Made by a program: the position numbers and the translations under genes
The notes under the pieces: model-generated
Database searches by the model: none
Told to the model about the DNA's origin: nothing
The model's input: the letters and a program-made list of their open reading frames with translations, nothing else
Assembly (NCBI GenBank): GCA_964628465.1
Contig: CAZVOA010000014.1
Span: forward strand, 13,655 to 77,654
Direction: 5' to 3'
DNA: 64,000 bases
Origin: JAFGPS01 sp964628465
GTDB taxonomy: Bacteria; Planctomycetota; Phycisphaerae; Sedimentisphaerales; Anaerobacaceae
In this document: piece by piece, positions 16,511 through 27,100 of the stretch
How positions within the stretch are numbered: the first letter of the stretch is position 1
How the letters are laid out: each line of letters starts with the position of its first letter

Positions 16511-17740
16511 ATGGAATGGTATTACTATATAGCTTTAGCAGCAATAATCTCACAATTGGTTTTCATGTGCCATTCTTTCAGCACATACCGTTACGTTCTT
16601 AAAAAATTCAGAAAAAAACGATGGTACCGTCCGCAAACTGTTTTGATTATACCATGCAAAGGACTGGATTCAGCTTTCAGGCAAAACATCTCATCTTTCT
16701 TTCATCAGGATTATGAAAATTACCTTTTATGGTTTGTTGTTGCTGAAGAGTCTGATCCGGCTTATGCTGAATTGCGCAAAATAAAAGAAGAATTGAGCCG
16801 GGAGTCAAAAGCAACTGAAGTGCGAATTTTCGTTGCCGGGCAAAGCAAATCATGCAGTCAAAAAATTCACAATCTTTTGTATTGTTATAATAAAATCAGC
16901 AGTGAAATTAACGTTTTGGCTTTTGCTGATTCGGATATTTGCGTTCACAAAGACTGGTTAAGCCACCTTGTTTATCCGCTTTGTAAGACGAAAAATGGCG
17001 CCACTACCGGATATAGATGGTTCATACCGGAAAAAAATAATGCTGCAAGTCTTACAATCTCCGCGTTAAATGCCAAAGTCGCCCAATTGCTTGGAAACAC
17101 AAGATTCAATCAGGCATGGGGTGGGTCTATGGCTATCCGTACGGATGTATTCCGTGAAGTAGGTCTTGACAAATTATGGCCCAATGTTTTGAGTGATGAT
17201 TTGTCACTTAGCCATGCTGTAAAAAAGGCAGGTCTGAAAATAGCTTTTGTTCCGGCCTGTCTCGTAGCTTCCTACGAATCAATGACATGGGGGAAGCTAT
17301 ACGAATTTGCGAGAAGACAATTCCTTATCACTCGAGTGTACGCTTTTAAAACGTGGTTGTTTGGATTTTGCAGTTCTGTTTTTTCGGTACTGGGCTTTTG
17401 GGGCGGGATTATTATAGCAGGAATTGCTTTAAACTGGTTTGGATCTGACCCGCAATTTTTACTAAGTGAAAAAATAATTTTACTGTCACTTCCTGCTGTT
17501 TTTTTTATCGGTCAACTCATCAGAGCTGTACTGCGGCAGAAAATGATACGAATACTTTTAGAGAAAGACAATAAACGAATGAATACAGCCTGCGTAGTTG
17601 ATTTGCTCTTTTTCTGGCTCTGGTCGCCAATAATGCTGTTTTTTATTATTTCATCAGCCTTTGGAAGAGAAGTATCCTGGCGTTCAATACGATATAAATT
17701 ATCCAGCCCAACCAAAACGGAAATTATTACACGTAATTAA
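16511..17740 (+). CDS. Family 2 glycosyltransferase, ceramide glucosyltransferase/HpnI-like
   Basis: A 409-residue membrane enzyme. After an N-terminal helix, the GT2/GT21 domain shows IIPCKGLD, DSDICVHKDWL (metal-binding DxD), GATTGYRWF and SDDLSLSHAVKKAG (acidic catalytic base), then the processivity-like motif RRQFLITR. Three or four hydrophobic segments follow near residues 280-375. This order matches enzymes transferring a sugar to ceramide or hopanoid-type lipids at the cytoplasmic face. The lipid acceptor cannot be told here. The start could also be a TTG at 16499; neither has a clear ribosome site. The gene ends just before a terminator hairpin. Confidence 0.82.
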   Translation: MEWYYYIALAAIISQLVFMCHSFSTYRYVLKKFRKKRWYRPQTVLIIPCKGLDSAFRQNISSFFHQDYENYLLWFVVAEESDPAYAELRKIKEELSRESKATEVRIFVAGQSKSCSQKIHNLLYCYNKISSEINVLAFADSDICVHKDWLSHLVYPLCKTKNGATTGYRWFIPEKNNAASLTISALNAKVAQLLGNTRFNQAWGGSMAIRTDVFREVGLDKLWPNVLSDDLSLSHAVKKAGLKIAFVPACLVASYESMTWGKLYEFARRQFLITRVYAFKTWLFGFCSSVFSVLGFWGGIIIAGIALNWFGSDPQFLLSEKIILLSLPAVFFIGQLIRAVLRQKMIRILLEKDNKRMNTACVVDLLFFWLWSPIMLFFIISSAFGREVSWRSIRYKLSSPTKTEIITRN

Positions 17741-17742
17741 AA

Positions 17743-17780
17743 AAAGAGCTTCCAGCTTTATAGTTTGCAGGAAGCTCTTT
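17743..17780. terminator. Bidirectional terminator between GT2 gene and giant gene 1
   Basis: AAAGAGCTTCC (17743-17753) pairs with GGAAGCTCTTT (17770-17780) around a 16-base loop, with T or A runs on both sides. It is nearly the same sequence as the hairpin at 24128-24173 behind the paralogous giant gene. Confidence 0.85.
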
Positions 17781-17805
17781 TTCATATCATGTTATCATAA
17801 GTTTT

Positions 17806-20800
17806 CTATTGAGACATACTGGCTTGCTCTGTGCCGCCGTAGGCTCCCAGGTTTATTAACGAGCCGTTTGGAGCAGGTTCCAGACCAGTATCACCGGCTG
17901 GATCGCCTGCGTCGATACATGGACTGCTCGAACTATCCTGAACCCAGCTCATACTAATCGGATTCCATCGCCCCGCCGCTGACTTCAAATGGTAATCGCC
18001 GTTCGGGCTGTCGGCGAATAATGGGTCGGAATCCATATTTCCAGCACCGGACCATGTTCCCTGTACATCACTATAAGTAATTGTACTGCCAACGCCCATT
18101 ACCTGTCCAGTTAAAGAACCATTGCCGTTAAAGTAGATTATCGTATTGGTCACAATAGCAGTAGAATTATACAGGCCGTTAAGTGTATTGTCCGCTATTG
18201 TACAATTGATAATTGTCGGCTGGCCTTCTGAGATGCCATATTGTTTATTTCTCGAAATAACACAATTCGTTATAATTGGATAATTGTCATATCTGGGCCG
18301 ACCATTTGTTATTTTCATAATAACTCCACATCCGCCATTGTTTATAATATCACAACCAGTGATTGTCGGTACACACCCGCTGTATAAACTTATACCATGA
18401 AGGGAATTACCTGAAATTTTACATTTAGAAATTACAGGAGAAGAAAAATCTCCGCAGTAAACTCCTGTATTTGTCCCCGTAATTGTAAAACCGGATAATA
18501 AACAGTTTGCGTCATGATGACCGTAAATTGTTACCGCCGGATTATTATTTGCACTTTTAATAACAGTTCCAGCTACAACTGCCGGATCATTAGGATCTGA
18601 AGAAATGATTTTAATATTCTTGTCCAGGTAATTAATGTTCTCGATATACACTCCCGGTTCAACCTGTATTATATCTCCTGATACTGCATTCAGGATAGCA
18701 TTCTGGATTGTTGAGTACCTTGTTTTAGAAGTGAGATTTCTTACAGGGAAAGATAATGCGGCTAAATTAACAGGTTTCGGATCAGCATAAATATTTGAAT
18801 CATATACATCAGAAGCTCTTACTGTCCACCAGCAATTCTCCGCGGGAAATTCGGTAATGAGAACCTGCGGAGGTTCAGGAGTATCGATGACAACTTTAAA
18901 GTCCATAACACGATTAGGATCTGTACCTACCAGAACCTGATATCGGGCTGCGTTTTCACATTCAAGACAAGTCAAATAAAGACCATTAGAATCTTCTGCG
19001 CCGAAAGGATCGACCAGATTAACAAGTCCAAGCATTCTGCCGGGATACATAGTTTCATTATAAAAACTCATTGAACCCGCAGTTTGCGAACCATTCCAGA
19101 AATACCGATAGATTTGCTCATTTACTCGAGAGCGTGAAAGCTGGAAATTCCTACCAGGTCCAATTACTGACCAGTATCCACCGGAAATAATTCCTCCGTT
19201 GAATTTATTCATATCTGCACCTGAAAGCGAATTTTTATACCAGAGAGAAGGAGTTGAATGGTCTTCTCCAGTCTTTGTACTCAAAGCTCCCGGATTAAAA
19301 GCTCCAATAGTCCCGATATACGCATCTACCCAGCTTTGTTCCCCATCGACAGGTTTTGTTGTAAAATCTGCAATATCCTGAGTATAATCCTTACAGCATA
19401 CATCGAGCAATGCTACTCTGTTTATCGCATATCTCGCATCTTTATAAGTCAGATTCATACGTATTGCGGTATCTATAGCAGGTTGTCCACCGGTACTATA
19501 GCCCATTGTTTGGATAGCCTTGTTATAATTTGGTGCGATTTGCGATAGGTAGCAAATAAGTATATCGCCGTGATATTGATAGTTTCTTGAACTCTCAGAA
19601 TCCGGCCCATAATCATAAAAACATAAAGCGTTGCATTTCGCCAACCAATCACTCGAATATGACCATGAACCGCTGCCATAGGTTCCATCTCCGCCGTTAA
19701 AGAAAACTATAGTTGGTTTATTGTTATCAAATGTCCCGCTTTCTATTCGAAGCGGACTTGCCCGGTGCTGGGGAACAATTTTCAACTCGACGGTATCAGG
19801 AAAGCTCAGGTACTGGCCGTCATATACAACTAATTCAAATTCACATACTTGAATCGAATTAGTTTGCGTAAATCCGCTAATTACAGGTTTAGCAGAATTC
19901 GAGTCTGTAATAACAACGGAAGGTCCTGAAATTTGTTCCCATAAGTAAATCAATTTCTCCGGCTGACCATCTCCGTCATAGGAGCGTGATCCATCGAGTC
20001 TAACAGAAGCACCATCGGAATAGACGGTTTGTCCGGCATTAGCGATAGGGAAGAAACCATTATTAAAAACAATTGTTACTTTGACCGGATCGCTATCATG
20101 GACGCCGTCGTTAACAATTAACTCGAATTCGTATATCCCGAATTCCATTGGAACAAAGTTTGGTTCAGCCGCATTGCAATCGCTCAAATTAACAGCAGGC
20201 CCACCTGTCTGTTTCCAGGTGTAAGTTATTGAATCTCCCAGAGGATCACAGGAATCTTTGCCATTAAGAGTGACTACCGACAGTTTATCCTGTATCAATT
20301 TGTCATGACCCGGATTGGCTACCGGTGTAACATCATGTACTGTAATACATATTTCATCAGGCTCGCTTTGATATATAGAGTCACTAACAACAAGCTCGAA
20401 CCGATATTCGGTTTCAGATTCCGCCGTAAAAACAGGCTGCATCGCGTTAGGATCACTCAATGTCACCATCGGACCATCGATTTGTGTCCATCGATATTCT
20501 TTAATTCCTGAAGGATCATAAGTACGGCTTTTACTTCCATCGAGAGTCACAATGGTGGAACGTGAAAAGTACTGATCCTTGCCGGCTTCAGCAATCGGAA
20601 GATATGAATCTGACGAAAATTCTATAACCATTTCATCATGCAGGAAATTTGAATTGTTATACGCCGCCTCTGTTCCGATAGTTCCGTCGGCGTTTTCAAT
20701 ACCTATCGTATATTGATACAAATTGTCCTCGGATATATCTTTATATTGAATTTTAATTTTTCCTGATTCATATATTATCACTTCGGCGTTTATATTCGCG

Positions 20801-23800
20801 TCATTGTTAAAATACGCGGTGAAATCAACGAATTGAATTACAGTATAGCCGTCAAATTGCTGGTAATATAATTTCGAATTGGTTAATGGATACATCAAAG
20901 TCCACATCCAGGCAATTATATTGTTATTTCCATCAGCTTGTGGAATTCTCTTATTGCTATATGGCAGAGTTGTGGAATCGAAACTAATCGCTCCTGCTAA
21001 TTGAATATAGAAATAATCATATGTATTTCCATAGAAATTGAAATCGAAACCTAATGAAAATGGTCCTAAACTTCCCTGAGTAATATTTTGGATACCGGTT
21101 ACACGAGTTCCGGTATTTTGAATATCAATCCATTCGAATTTCGGACCCCATAAGCCTCTGTTATCAAACCAGTGATAGCCGTAATCATCGGGAGCGCTTC
21201 CCATTCCGCATATTACAACTACAGTATCAGGCAGGCTTTGTTCTAACCCGTCATTTACTACAAGCTCGAAAACATATTCACCCCAAACAGTAGGAATAAA
21301 ACTCGGAATCGCCGCATGAATATCTGAAAGCTCGACTTGAATTCCTGAAACCTGTGTCCAGGTATAACTCAGGACATCCTTCATATCCGGGTCATAAGAG
21401 CCGGAACCATCAAGGCTAATAACCTGATTTGGATCGCAGGACTTGTTCTTTCCCGCATTTGCTACCGGCGTCCTATTCCCGATAAATACTATTACTTTAT
21501 CAGGAACACTTGTATATATGCCATCGCTTACAGTCAACTGAAACACATATTCACCGGTAGATACAGGCGTGAAAGTTGGTTTAGCCGCCGTTGGGTCGCT
21601 TAATACAACCGTTGGTCCCGATATTTGTGTCCATTGATAAGTCAGTATGTCATTTGGATCACGATCTATGCTTGCGGTTCCATCCAGAGTTATTAGTTCC
21701 AAATTTCTCTGCTGCTGATCCGGACCGGCTTTGGCTATAGGTTCGTAAGGACCTCCGAGAGAAAACTCTATCGCCAATTCATTATGAAGATAATCATAAT
21801 CATTATAAGCAACCTGAGTTCCGATAGTTCCATCTGAATTTTCTATACCTATAGTGTATGAACTATTGTAGCCGCCGCCTGTAAAATCTTTGAATTGAAT
21901 GACTATTTTACCTGATTTGTACAATATTACCTCAGCGTTTACAAGTCCGCCATTATGATACAATGTAAAATCCACGAATTGAATAACGAAATAATCACCA
22001 AAACTCTTGTAATATATTACCGAATCATTTAAAGGATAAAGAAGTGTCCATAACCACGCAACAGCGTTATCGTATCCATCGGCTTGCGGAATTCGTTGAT
22101 TATTATAATTTATCGCGACTGAACCAAAGCTAATCAAGCCGCTCGATTGAATATAGCATTTGTTATATTTTTTGCCATAAAAATTAAAATCGAATCCTAA
22201 ACTTAAAGTTCCAAGCACTTCTTCGAGACTGCTGTCGAAATCAATTATTTTACCTCTTGAATTAGTTATATCTATCCAGTGAAACGCAGGACCATAAGGA
22301 TTGTCACTATCTATCCAGCGATAGCCGAATTCATCCGGCACACTTCCAATCCTGCAAACAATTTTAACTGTATCGGGCAGGCTTGAAGTTATCCCGTCAT
22401 TCACTATAAGCGAAAATACATATTCTCCCGCAACGGATGGCGTTAAATTCGGCACTGCGATATTGGGATCGGAAAGTTCTACAGAAGGTCCTGAAACCTG
22501 TGTCCATTTATAACTTAAAATGTCACCTGCATCCGGATCATAAGAGTTTGTACCGTTGAGATGCACCTGAGTACCCAATTCGCACGACTGGTCTTCGCCT
22601 GCATCAGCGATGGGTGTTCGGTTACCAATTGCTATAGTTACAGTATCCGGCTGACTATATAATTCTCCGTCAAATACTGTAAGCTCAAAAACATAATCAT
22701 TCTCAGAAGTCGGAGTAAAATTCGGCTCCGCAATGTTCGGATTTGAAAGAATTACATTAGGGCCTTCTACCTGGCGCCAGTGATATGAAAGAATTCCGGA
22801 ATTATCTGGATCGTAAGAGCCTGTTCCATCAAGTGTTACATCGGATACAAGTTCTGCGAAACGCTGAAATTTTCCGGCATCCGCAACCGGTCTGGCATTG
22901 CCGATAATCTCATCAGCGCCTATTTCTATATAACTACCCATAACAGCATACTGACCATCAATATCTCGCTGCCAGAAATATGGTACGTAATTCGGATCTC
23001 CGGCACTATAACATGGTGAATCGGTACCAATATGATAATCATCAATAAAAAGCGGATTATTGGAAATATTGCCGTTAATACCGGTCATGTCTGTCATCGA
23101 AGAATAATTGCCCGGCAAATTTCCCCAAACGTTATTATATGCAAAATTAGAAGCGTCCCATGTCCCATACGCAAGAATACCACTTCCAGATTTGGCGTTG
23201 CAGATTATGTTATTCATTATCCTGTTTTGATAATAGCCATTCTGGTTAGTGGTGTAAATATTTCCAGCTTGATTTTCTGTGGAAAGATTTGCATCGTTGC
23301 CGAAAATGGTATTATTAATCAGACTTCCTCCCAATAAAGCCACGCCGCCGCCGATAGAAGCTGAATTGTCATAAATTACGTTATTTGTGATAACCGGGGC
23401 ACCTAAATAAGTCATAATTCCACCTCCGGCTAAACCAGAGTTGTTTCTGATTATATTCCGGCTGATTATCGCATTGGAATATAGACAACTTATTCCAGCT
23501 CCGTAATTATTGATACCAGATTGCATATCTATCGGGCTGTGATTATCAGAAATTATGTTGCCGGTAATAGAAGGAGAGGAATTATTACAGTAGATCCCCG
23601 AACCCCAGACAATTTCAGCACCGAATTCTGAATTTATGCTTCCATATCCGCCTGTAATGGTAAAACCCTTCAGAATAGCTTCGTTTGTTTCTCCGTTAGC
23701 AAATGTTACTACACTTCCGGAGTTATTGCCGTCGATAATCGTAGCCGCTACAATATCCCAGTTTTCCGGCTCTGTGCCTGTAACAGTTATGTCTTTACCA

Positions 23801-23979
23801 AGGAAATTGATATTTTCATAATATGTACCGGGACTAACAATTACCATATCTCCATCATTACAGTCCTCGATTGCCCCCTGAATTGTACTGTACTCGCCTG
23901 GAACCAGTCGAACAGCCGCCCAAAGCGGTGTTACTACAAAAAACAACATTATCATGCTTAAAATCAGTGATTTTCTCAT
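17806..23979 (-). CDS. Giant secreted PKD/beta-helix protein with embedded alpha/beta-hydrolase-like domain
   Basis: A 2057-residue exported protein with no assigned function. Residues 1-21 are a signal peptide. The N-terminal right-handed parallel beta-helix (about 22-340; STIQGAIEDCNDGDMVIVSPGTY, many GNIISDN-like rungs) resembles pectate-lyase folds. Then come PKD-like modules at about 362-452 and 453-540, a nidogen/NIDO-like sandwich (541-740; FDFNFYG, YIQSSG, ISFGS), PKD 743-920 (two), a second NIDO-like module (922-1122), and three more PKDs (1125-1400). A domain of about 290 residues (1405-1695) has a nucleophile-elbow-like GYSTGG with Ser1495. An FN3-like stretch and a C-terminal beta-helix (1746-2057) finish it. 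No dockerin or sorting tag is visible. Its paralogue lies directly upstream. Confidence 0.85.
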   Translation of the reverse strand: MRKSLILSMIMLFFVVTPLWAAVRLVPGEYSTIQGAIEDCNDGDMVIVSPGTYYENINFLGKDITVTGTEPENWDIVAATIIDGNNSGSVVTFANGETNEAILKGFTITGGYGSINSEFGAEIVWGSGIYCNNSSPSITGNIISDNHSPIDMQSGINNYGAGISCLYSNAIISRNIIRNNSGLAGGGIMTYLGAPVITNNVIYDNSASIGGGVALLGGSLINNTIFGNDANLSTENQAGNIYTTNQNGYYQNRIMNNIICNAKSGSGILAYGTWDASNFAYNNVWGNLPGNYSSMTDMTGINGNISNNPLFIDDYHIGTDSPCYSAGDPNYVPYFWQRDIDGQYAVMGSYIEIGADEIIGNARPVADAGKFQRFAELVSDVTLDGTGSYDPDNSGILSYHWRQVEGPNVILSNPNIAEPNFTPTSENDYVFELTVFDGELYSQPDTVTIAIGNRTPIADAGEDQSCELGTQVHLNGTNSYDPDAGDILSYKWTQVSGPSVELSDPNIAVPNLTPSVAGEYVFSLIVNDGITSSLPDTVKIVCRIGSVPDEFGYRWIDSDNPYGPAFHWIDITNSRGKIIDFDSSLEEVLGTLSLGFDFNFYGKKYNKCYIQSSGLISFGSVAINYNNQRIPQADGYDNAVAWLWTLLYPLNDSVIYYKSFGDYFVIQFVDFTLYHNGGLVNAEVILYKSGKIVIQFKDFTGGGYNSSYTIGIENSDGTIGTQVAYNDYDYLHNELAIEFSLGGPYEPIAKAGPDQQQRNLELITLDGTASIDRDPNDILTYQWTQISGPTVVLSDPTAAKPTFTPVSTGEYVFQLTVSDGIYTSVPDKVIVFIGNRTPVANAGKNKSCDPNQVISLDGSGSYDPDMKDVLSYTWTQVSGIQVELSDIHAAIPSFIPTVWGEYVFELVVNDGLEQSLPDTVVVICGMGSAPDDYGYHWFDNRGLWGPKFEWIDIQNTGTRVTGIQNITQGSLGPFSLGFDFNFYGNTYDYFYIQLAGAISFDSTTLPYSNKRIPQADGNNNIIAWMWTLMYPLTNSKLYYQQFDGYTVIQFVDFTAYFNNDANINAEVIIYESGKIKIQYKDISEDNLYQYTIGIENADGTIGTEAAYNNSNFLHDEMVIEFSSDSYLPIAEAGKDQYFSRSTIVTLDGSKSRTYDPSGIKEYRWTQIDGPMVTLSDPNAMQPVFTAESETEYRFELVVSDSIYQSEPDEICITVHDVTPVANPGHDKLIQDKLSVVTLNGKDSCDPLGDSITYTWKQTGGPAVNLSDCNAAEPNFVPMEFGIYEFELIVNDGVHDSDPVKVTIVFNNGFFPIANAGQTVYSDGASVRLDGSRSYDGDGQPEKLIYLWEQISGPSVVITDSNSAKPVISGFTQTNSIQVCEFELVVYDGQYLSFPDTVELKIVPQHRASPLRIESGTFDNNKPTIVFFNGGDGTYGSGSWSYSSDWLAKCNALCFYDYGPDSESSRNYQYHGDILICYLSQIAPNYNKAIQTMGYSTGGQPAIDTAIRMNLTYKDARYAINRVALLDVCCKDYTQDIADFTTKPVDGEQSWVDAYIGTIGAFNPGALSTKTGEDHSTPSLWYKNSLSGADMNKFNGGIISGGYWSVIGPGRNFQLSRSRVNEQIYRYFWNGSQTAGSMSFYNETMYPGRMLGLVNLVDPFGAEDSNGLYLTCLECENAARYQVLVGTDPNRVMDFKVVIDTPEPPQVLITEFPAENCWWTVRASDVYDSNIYADPKPVNLAALSFPVRNLTSKTRYSTIQNAILNAVSGDIIQVEPGVYIENINYLDKNIKIISSDPNDPAVVAGTVIKSANNNPAVTIYGHHDANCLLSGFTITGTNTGVYCGDFSSPVISKCKISGNSLHGISLYSGCVPTITGCDIINNGGCGVIMKITNGRPRYDNYPIITNCVISRNKQYGISEGQPTIINCTIADNTLNGLYNSTAIVTNTIIYFNGNGSLTGQVMGVGSTITYSDVQGTWSGAGNMDSDPLFADSPNGDYHLKSAAGRWNPISMSWVQDSSSSPCIDAGDPAGDTGLEPAPNGSLINLGAYGGTEQASMSQ

Positions 23980-24127
23980 TTTTTTATTCCTTATGTAAAA
24001 TATTTCTATAAAATATCATCAATCTCTATATATAAGACGAGAAGAATTGAATTTCGTTATACATTATTTTTATTTTTTTTGAAAATTTTTTCATCAACCC
24101 TTTTCTCACTGAAAGTAAATACGAAGA

Positions 24128-24173
24128 ATGGAAAAGAGCTTCCTGCTTTGTTGTTTGCGGGAAGCTCTTTTCA
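24128..24173. terminator. Terminator behind giant gene 2, copy of that at 17743
   Basis: AAAGAGCTTCC pairs with GGAAGCTCTTTT around a 15-16-base loop (TGCTTTGTTGTTTGC). It lies in the 216-base gap between the two giant genes, just 3' of the upstream one. Stem and most of the loop match the terminator of the paralogous gene. Confidence 0.85.
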
Positions 24174-24195
24174 TGTCATTTAATAACAATTTCTA

Positions 24196-27100
24196 TTAAG
24201 ATTTGCTGGCTTTTTCTGTGCCGCCGTAGGCGCCCATGTTTATTACTGAGCCGTTCGGAGCAGGTTCTGCGCCCACGTCTCCGGCTAAATCGCCCGCGTC
24301 TATACATGGGCTGCTTGAACTATCCTGAACCCAGCTCATACTAATCGGGTCCCATCGACCAGCCGCTGACTTCAAATGGTAATCACCGTTCGGGCTGTCG
24401 GCGAACAATGGGTCGGAATCTATATTTCCCGCGCCAGGCCAGGTTCCCTGTATATCACTATAACTAATTGTACTCCCCACGCCCATTACCTGTCCGACTA
24501 AAGAACCATCGCCGTTAAAGTAGATTATAGAATTGGTCACAATCGCAACAGAATTATACAGGCCGCAAAGCGTATTATCCGCGATTGTACAATTGATAAT
24601 TGTCGGCTTGCCTTCTGATACACCGAACATGCCATTACCGGAGATAATACAGTTTGTTATTACCGGCATATTGTAATACATGACGGCTTCATTAGGCGTT
24701 TTCATCTTTACGCCGCTATTGCCGTTGTTTGTTATCGCGCATTCGGAAATCAGCGGCTCACAACCTCGATACAGATATATGCCGTACTGGGAGTTGCCGG
24801 AAATAACACATTTGGAAATTGTCGGCGATGAGAATTCCTCGCAGTATATTCCTATCTTCGAGCCTGTGATTGTAAAGCCTTTAAGTACGCTGTTTGCATC
24901 CTGACCATCGGAATAAGTCACCGCGGCGTAATCATTATTCATGGCGGTAAGAACTGTACTTTCAACGATAGCCGGATCGTTCGGGTCCGTCGAACTGATT
25001 TTCAGGTTCCTGCCGTGTGTATCTATGTTTTCACAATACATACCCGGCTGTACAATTATTGTGTCACCATCATTGCTGTCATCGATTGCGTGCTGGATAT
25101 AATCGTATTTCTTGCCTGAAGTTGTATTCTGTACCGGGCCATCGACCGTAGAGTACAGGAACTCTATTGAAAGCGCTTCAAGCTGCTGATGTGTGGCTGT
25201 TTGCCATAAAATTGTTTTGCCATCTATGACGGGTCCGGAGCCGTATGGTGAGCCTGTAAGCGGAATATCCATAGCGCATTGCCCAGATATGAAAGCGGCT
25301 TTGATATTGCCGCTGTCGGTATCGCCGTCAACATAAACCAGATAACGACCATCAACAGCAGGCTGCTGCTGGATACCCGCCGCTTTGACAAGTGAGAAAC
25401 TGCGAATATTGTTCATATCTGATATATCCGCGCCGCAAATGTCACCAAGGTCATTACGCTGGTCGGTCCAGACTACTATATTGCCAGAAATGGCCGGGTC
25501 GTATTGTCTTGATGGATTCGAGCAGATTGTAAATACTTTGATGTTATCAAGATCGGAAATATCCGCGCCGTATATGTTACCATTGGCTTCATAGACTACA
25601 ATATTCCCGTCGATGTCTATTACATCATCGAAATCTCCAGCGAAGTTCTGGACTGGATAAGGATCCCTTGTACCGACATTCGGAGCGATTGTGAAATAGG
25701 TCGGGTTATTCAGATTGCCGACATCGGCTCCGCAGATGCTGTATGTCGTATTCCACCAGTTCTCGGCGTTGCTGCTGCCGATTGGTGAAGTATCGAGATT
25801 ATGATGTTCAAGCCAGACAACCTTATTGCCGGAAACAGCCGGATGACTGTAAGACGAGGACATGCTGAAACCTTTTAAGGTTTTTTGTACACCCGTAACA
25901 AGGTTCCTCGCGATTACGCTCGAATTACGCGGCTCATTACCCCACGGCTCGTTCAGGTTCATACCGCCGGACCAGACTACTATGTCACCATCTACCTTGG
26001 GATGGGTATCTATACCGCCGGCAGCGAATGAATATAAAATGCCGGTTGTAAGGTTGTCATAATATATGTCCCAGGAATAATCGCTTTGACTGCCGTAACA
26101 ATATACAAGTTTGTCGCCGTAAAGTGCCGGATAGTAAAAATAATCGCTTATTTCATAACCCAAATTTATCACCTGCTGACATGCTTTTACAGCCGCGGTC
26201 TTTACTTCTATATAATCAGGCTGGCTTATATCCAAACCATCGTTGACAAATAACATAAACTTATATACGCCTTCCTTGTCACAATAGAAAGAAGGATTCA
26301 TGGTGCCTGCATTCTTGAGAGAAACAGATGGTCCTCCAGTCTGGAACCATGTATAAGTCAAAATATCGTTAAGGTCATAATCATGAGAAAACGAAGCGTC
26401 AAGATTGACTGTGCAAGGTATAATTACAACCTTATCAGAGCCTGCGTCTGCTATTGGTGCCTCATTACCTACAAATACCGTGACATAATCGGGTTTACTT
26501 GTCTGCCCGGAGTTACTTACCAACAACTGGAATTTGTATGCGCCTTCAGTCTGAGGGACGAATGTGGGTTTCTGAGCCGCGGAGTTACTAAGCGTAACGG
26601 GCGGGCCATCAATTTGAGTCCATTGATACGTAATAGTACCGCCTGGATCACGGCTCAAGCTGTTTGACGCGTCCAGCGTAACCATTTCCAATGTCCTGAT
26701 ATACTGGTTAGCTCCGGCTTTGGCTATAGGCTCATAAGGAGGACCGAATGAAAATTCTATCGCAAGTCCATTACGAGGATAAGAACTCGTGTTATAAGAT
26801 ACCTGTAAACCATCCGTACCGTCAGAGTTTTCTATACCTATAGTATGCTGGTATAAATAAGCATCTTCGGAGAAATCCTTGAACTGTATTATGATTTTCC
26901 CGGATTTGTATATAATCACTTCGGCATTGACTGTTCCATCACTCTGAATAGTATAATCGACAAACTGGATTACGGTATAGTCTTCAAATCGCTGGTAATA
27001 AACTTCAGCATCTGTATTCAGATAATGATACGACCAGAACCACGCTATCATATTGTTATAGCTGTCTGCTATTGGAACAGACCTGTTACTTGTAGTAAGA

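Noticed and set aside
17806..24195. Dockerin, PEP-CTERM or T9SS sorting tag at the end of the giant proteins
   Set aside because: Both end in a beta-helix with MGAYGGTE-like sequence; no duplicated EF-hand, PEP motif with helix, or T9SS tail is visible.
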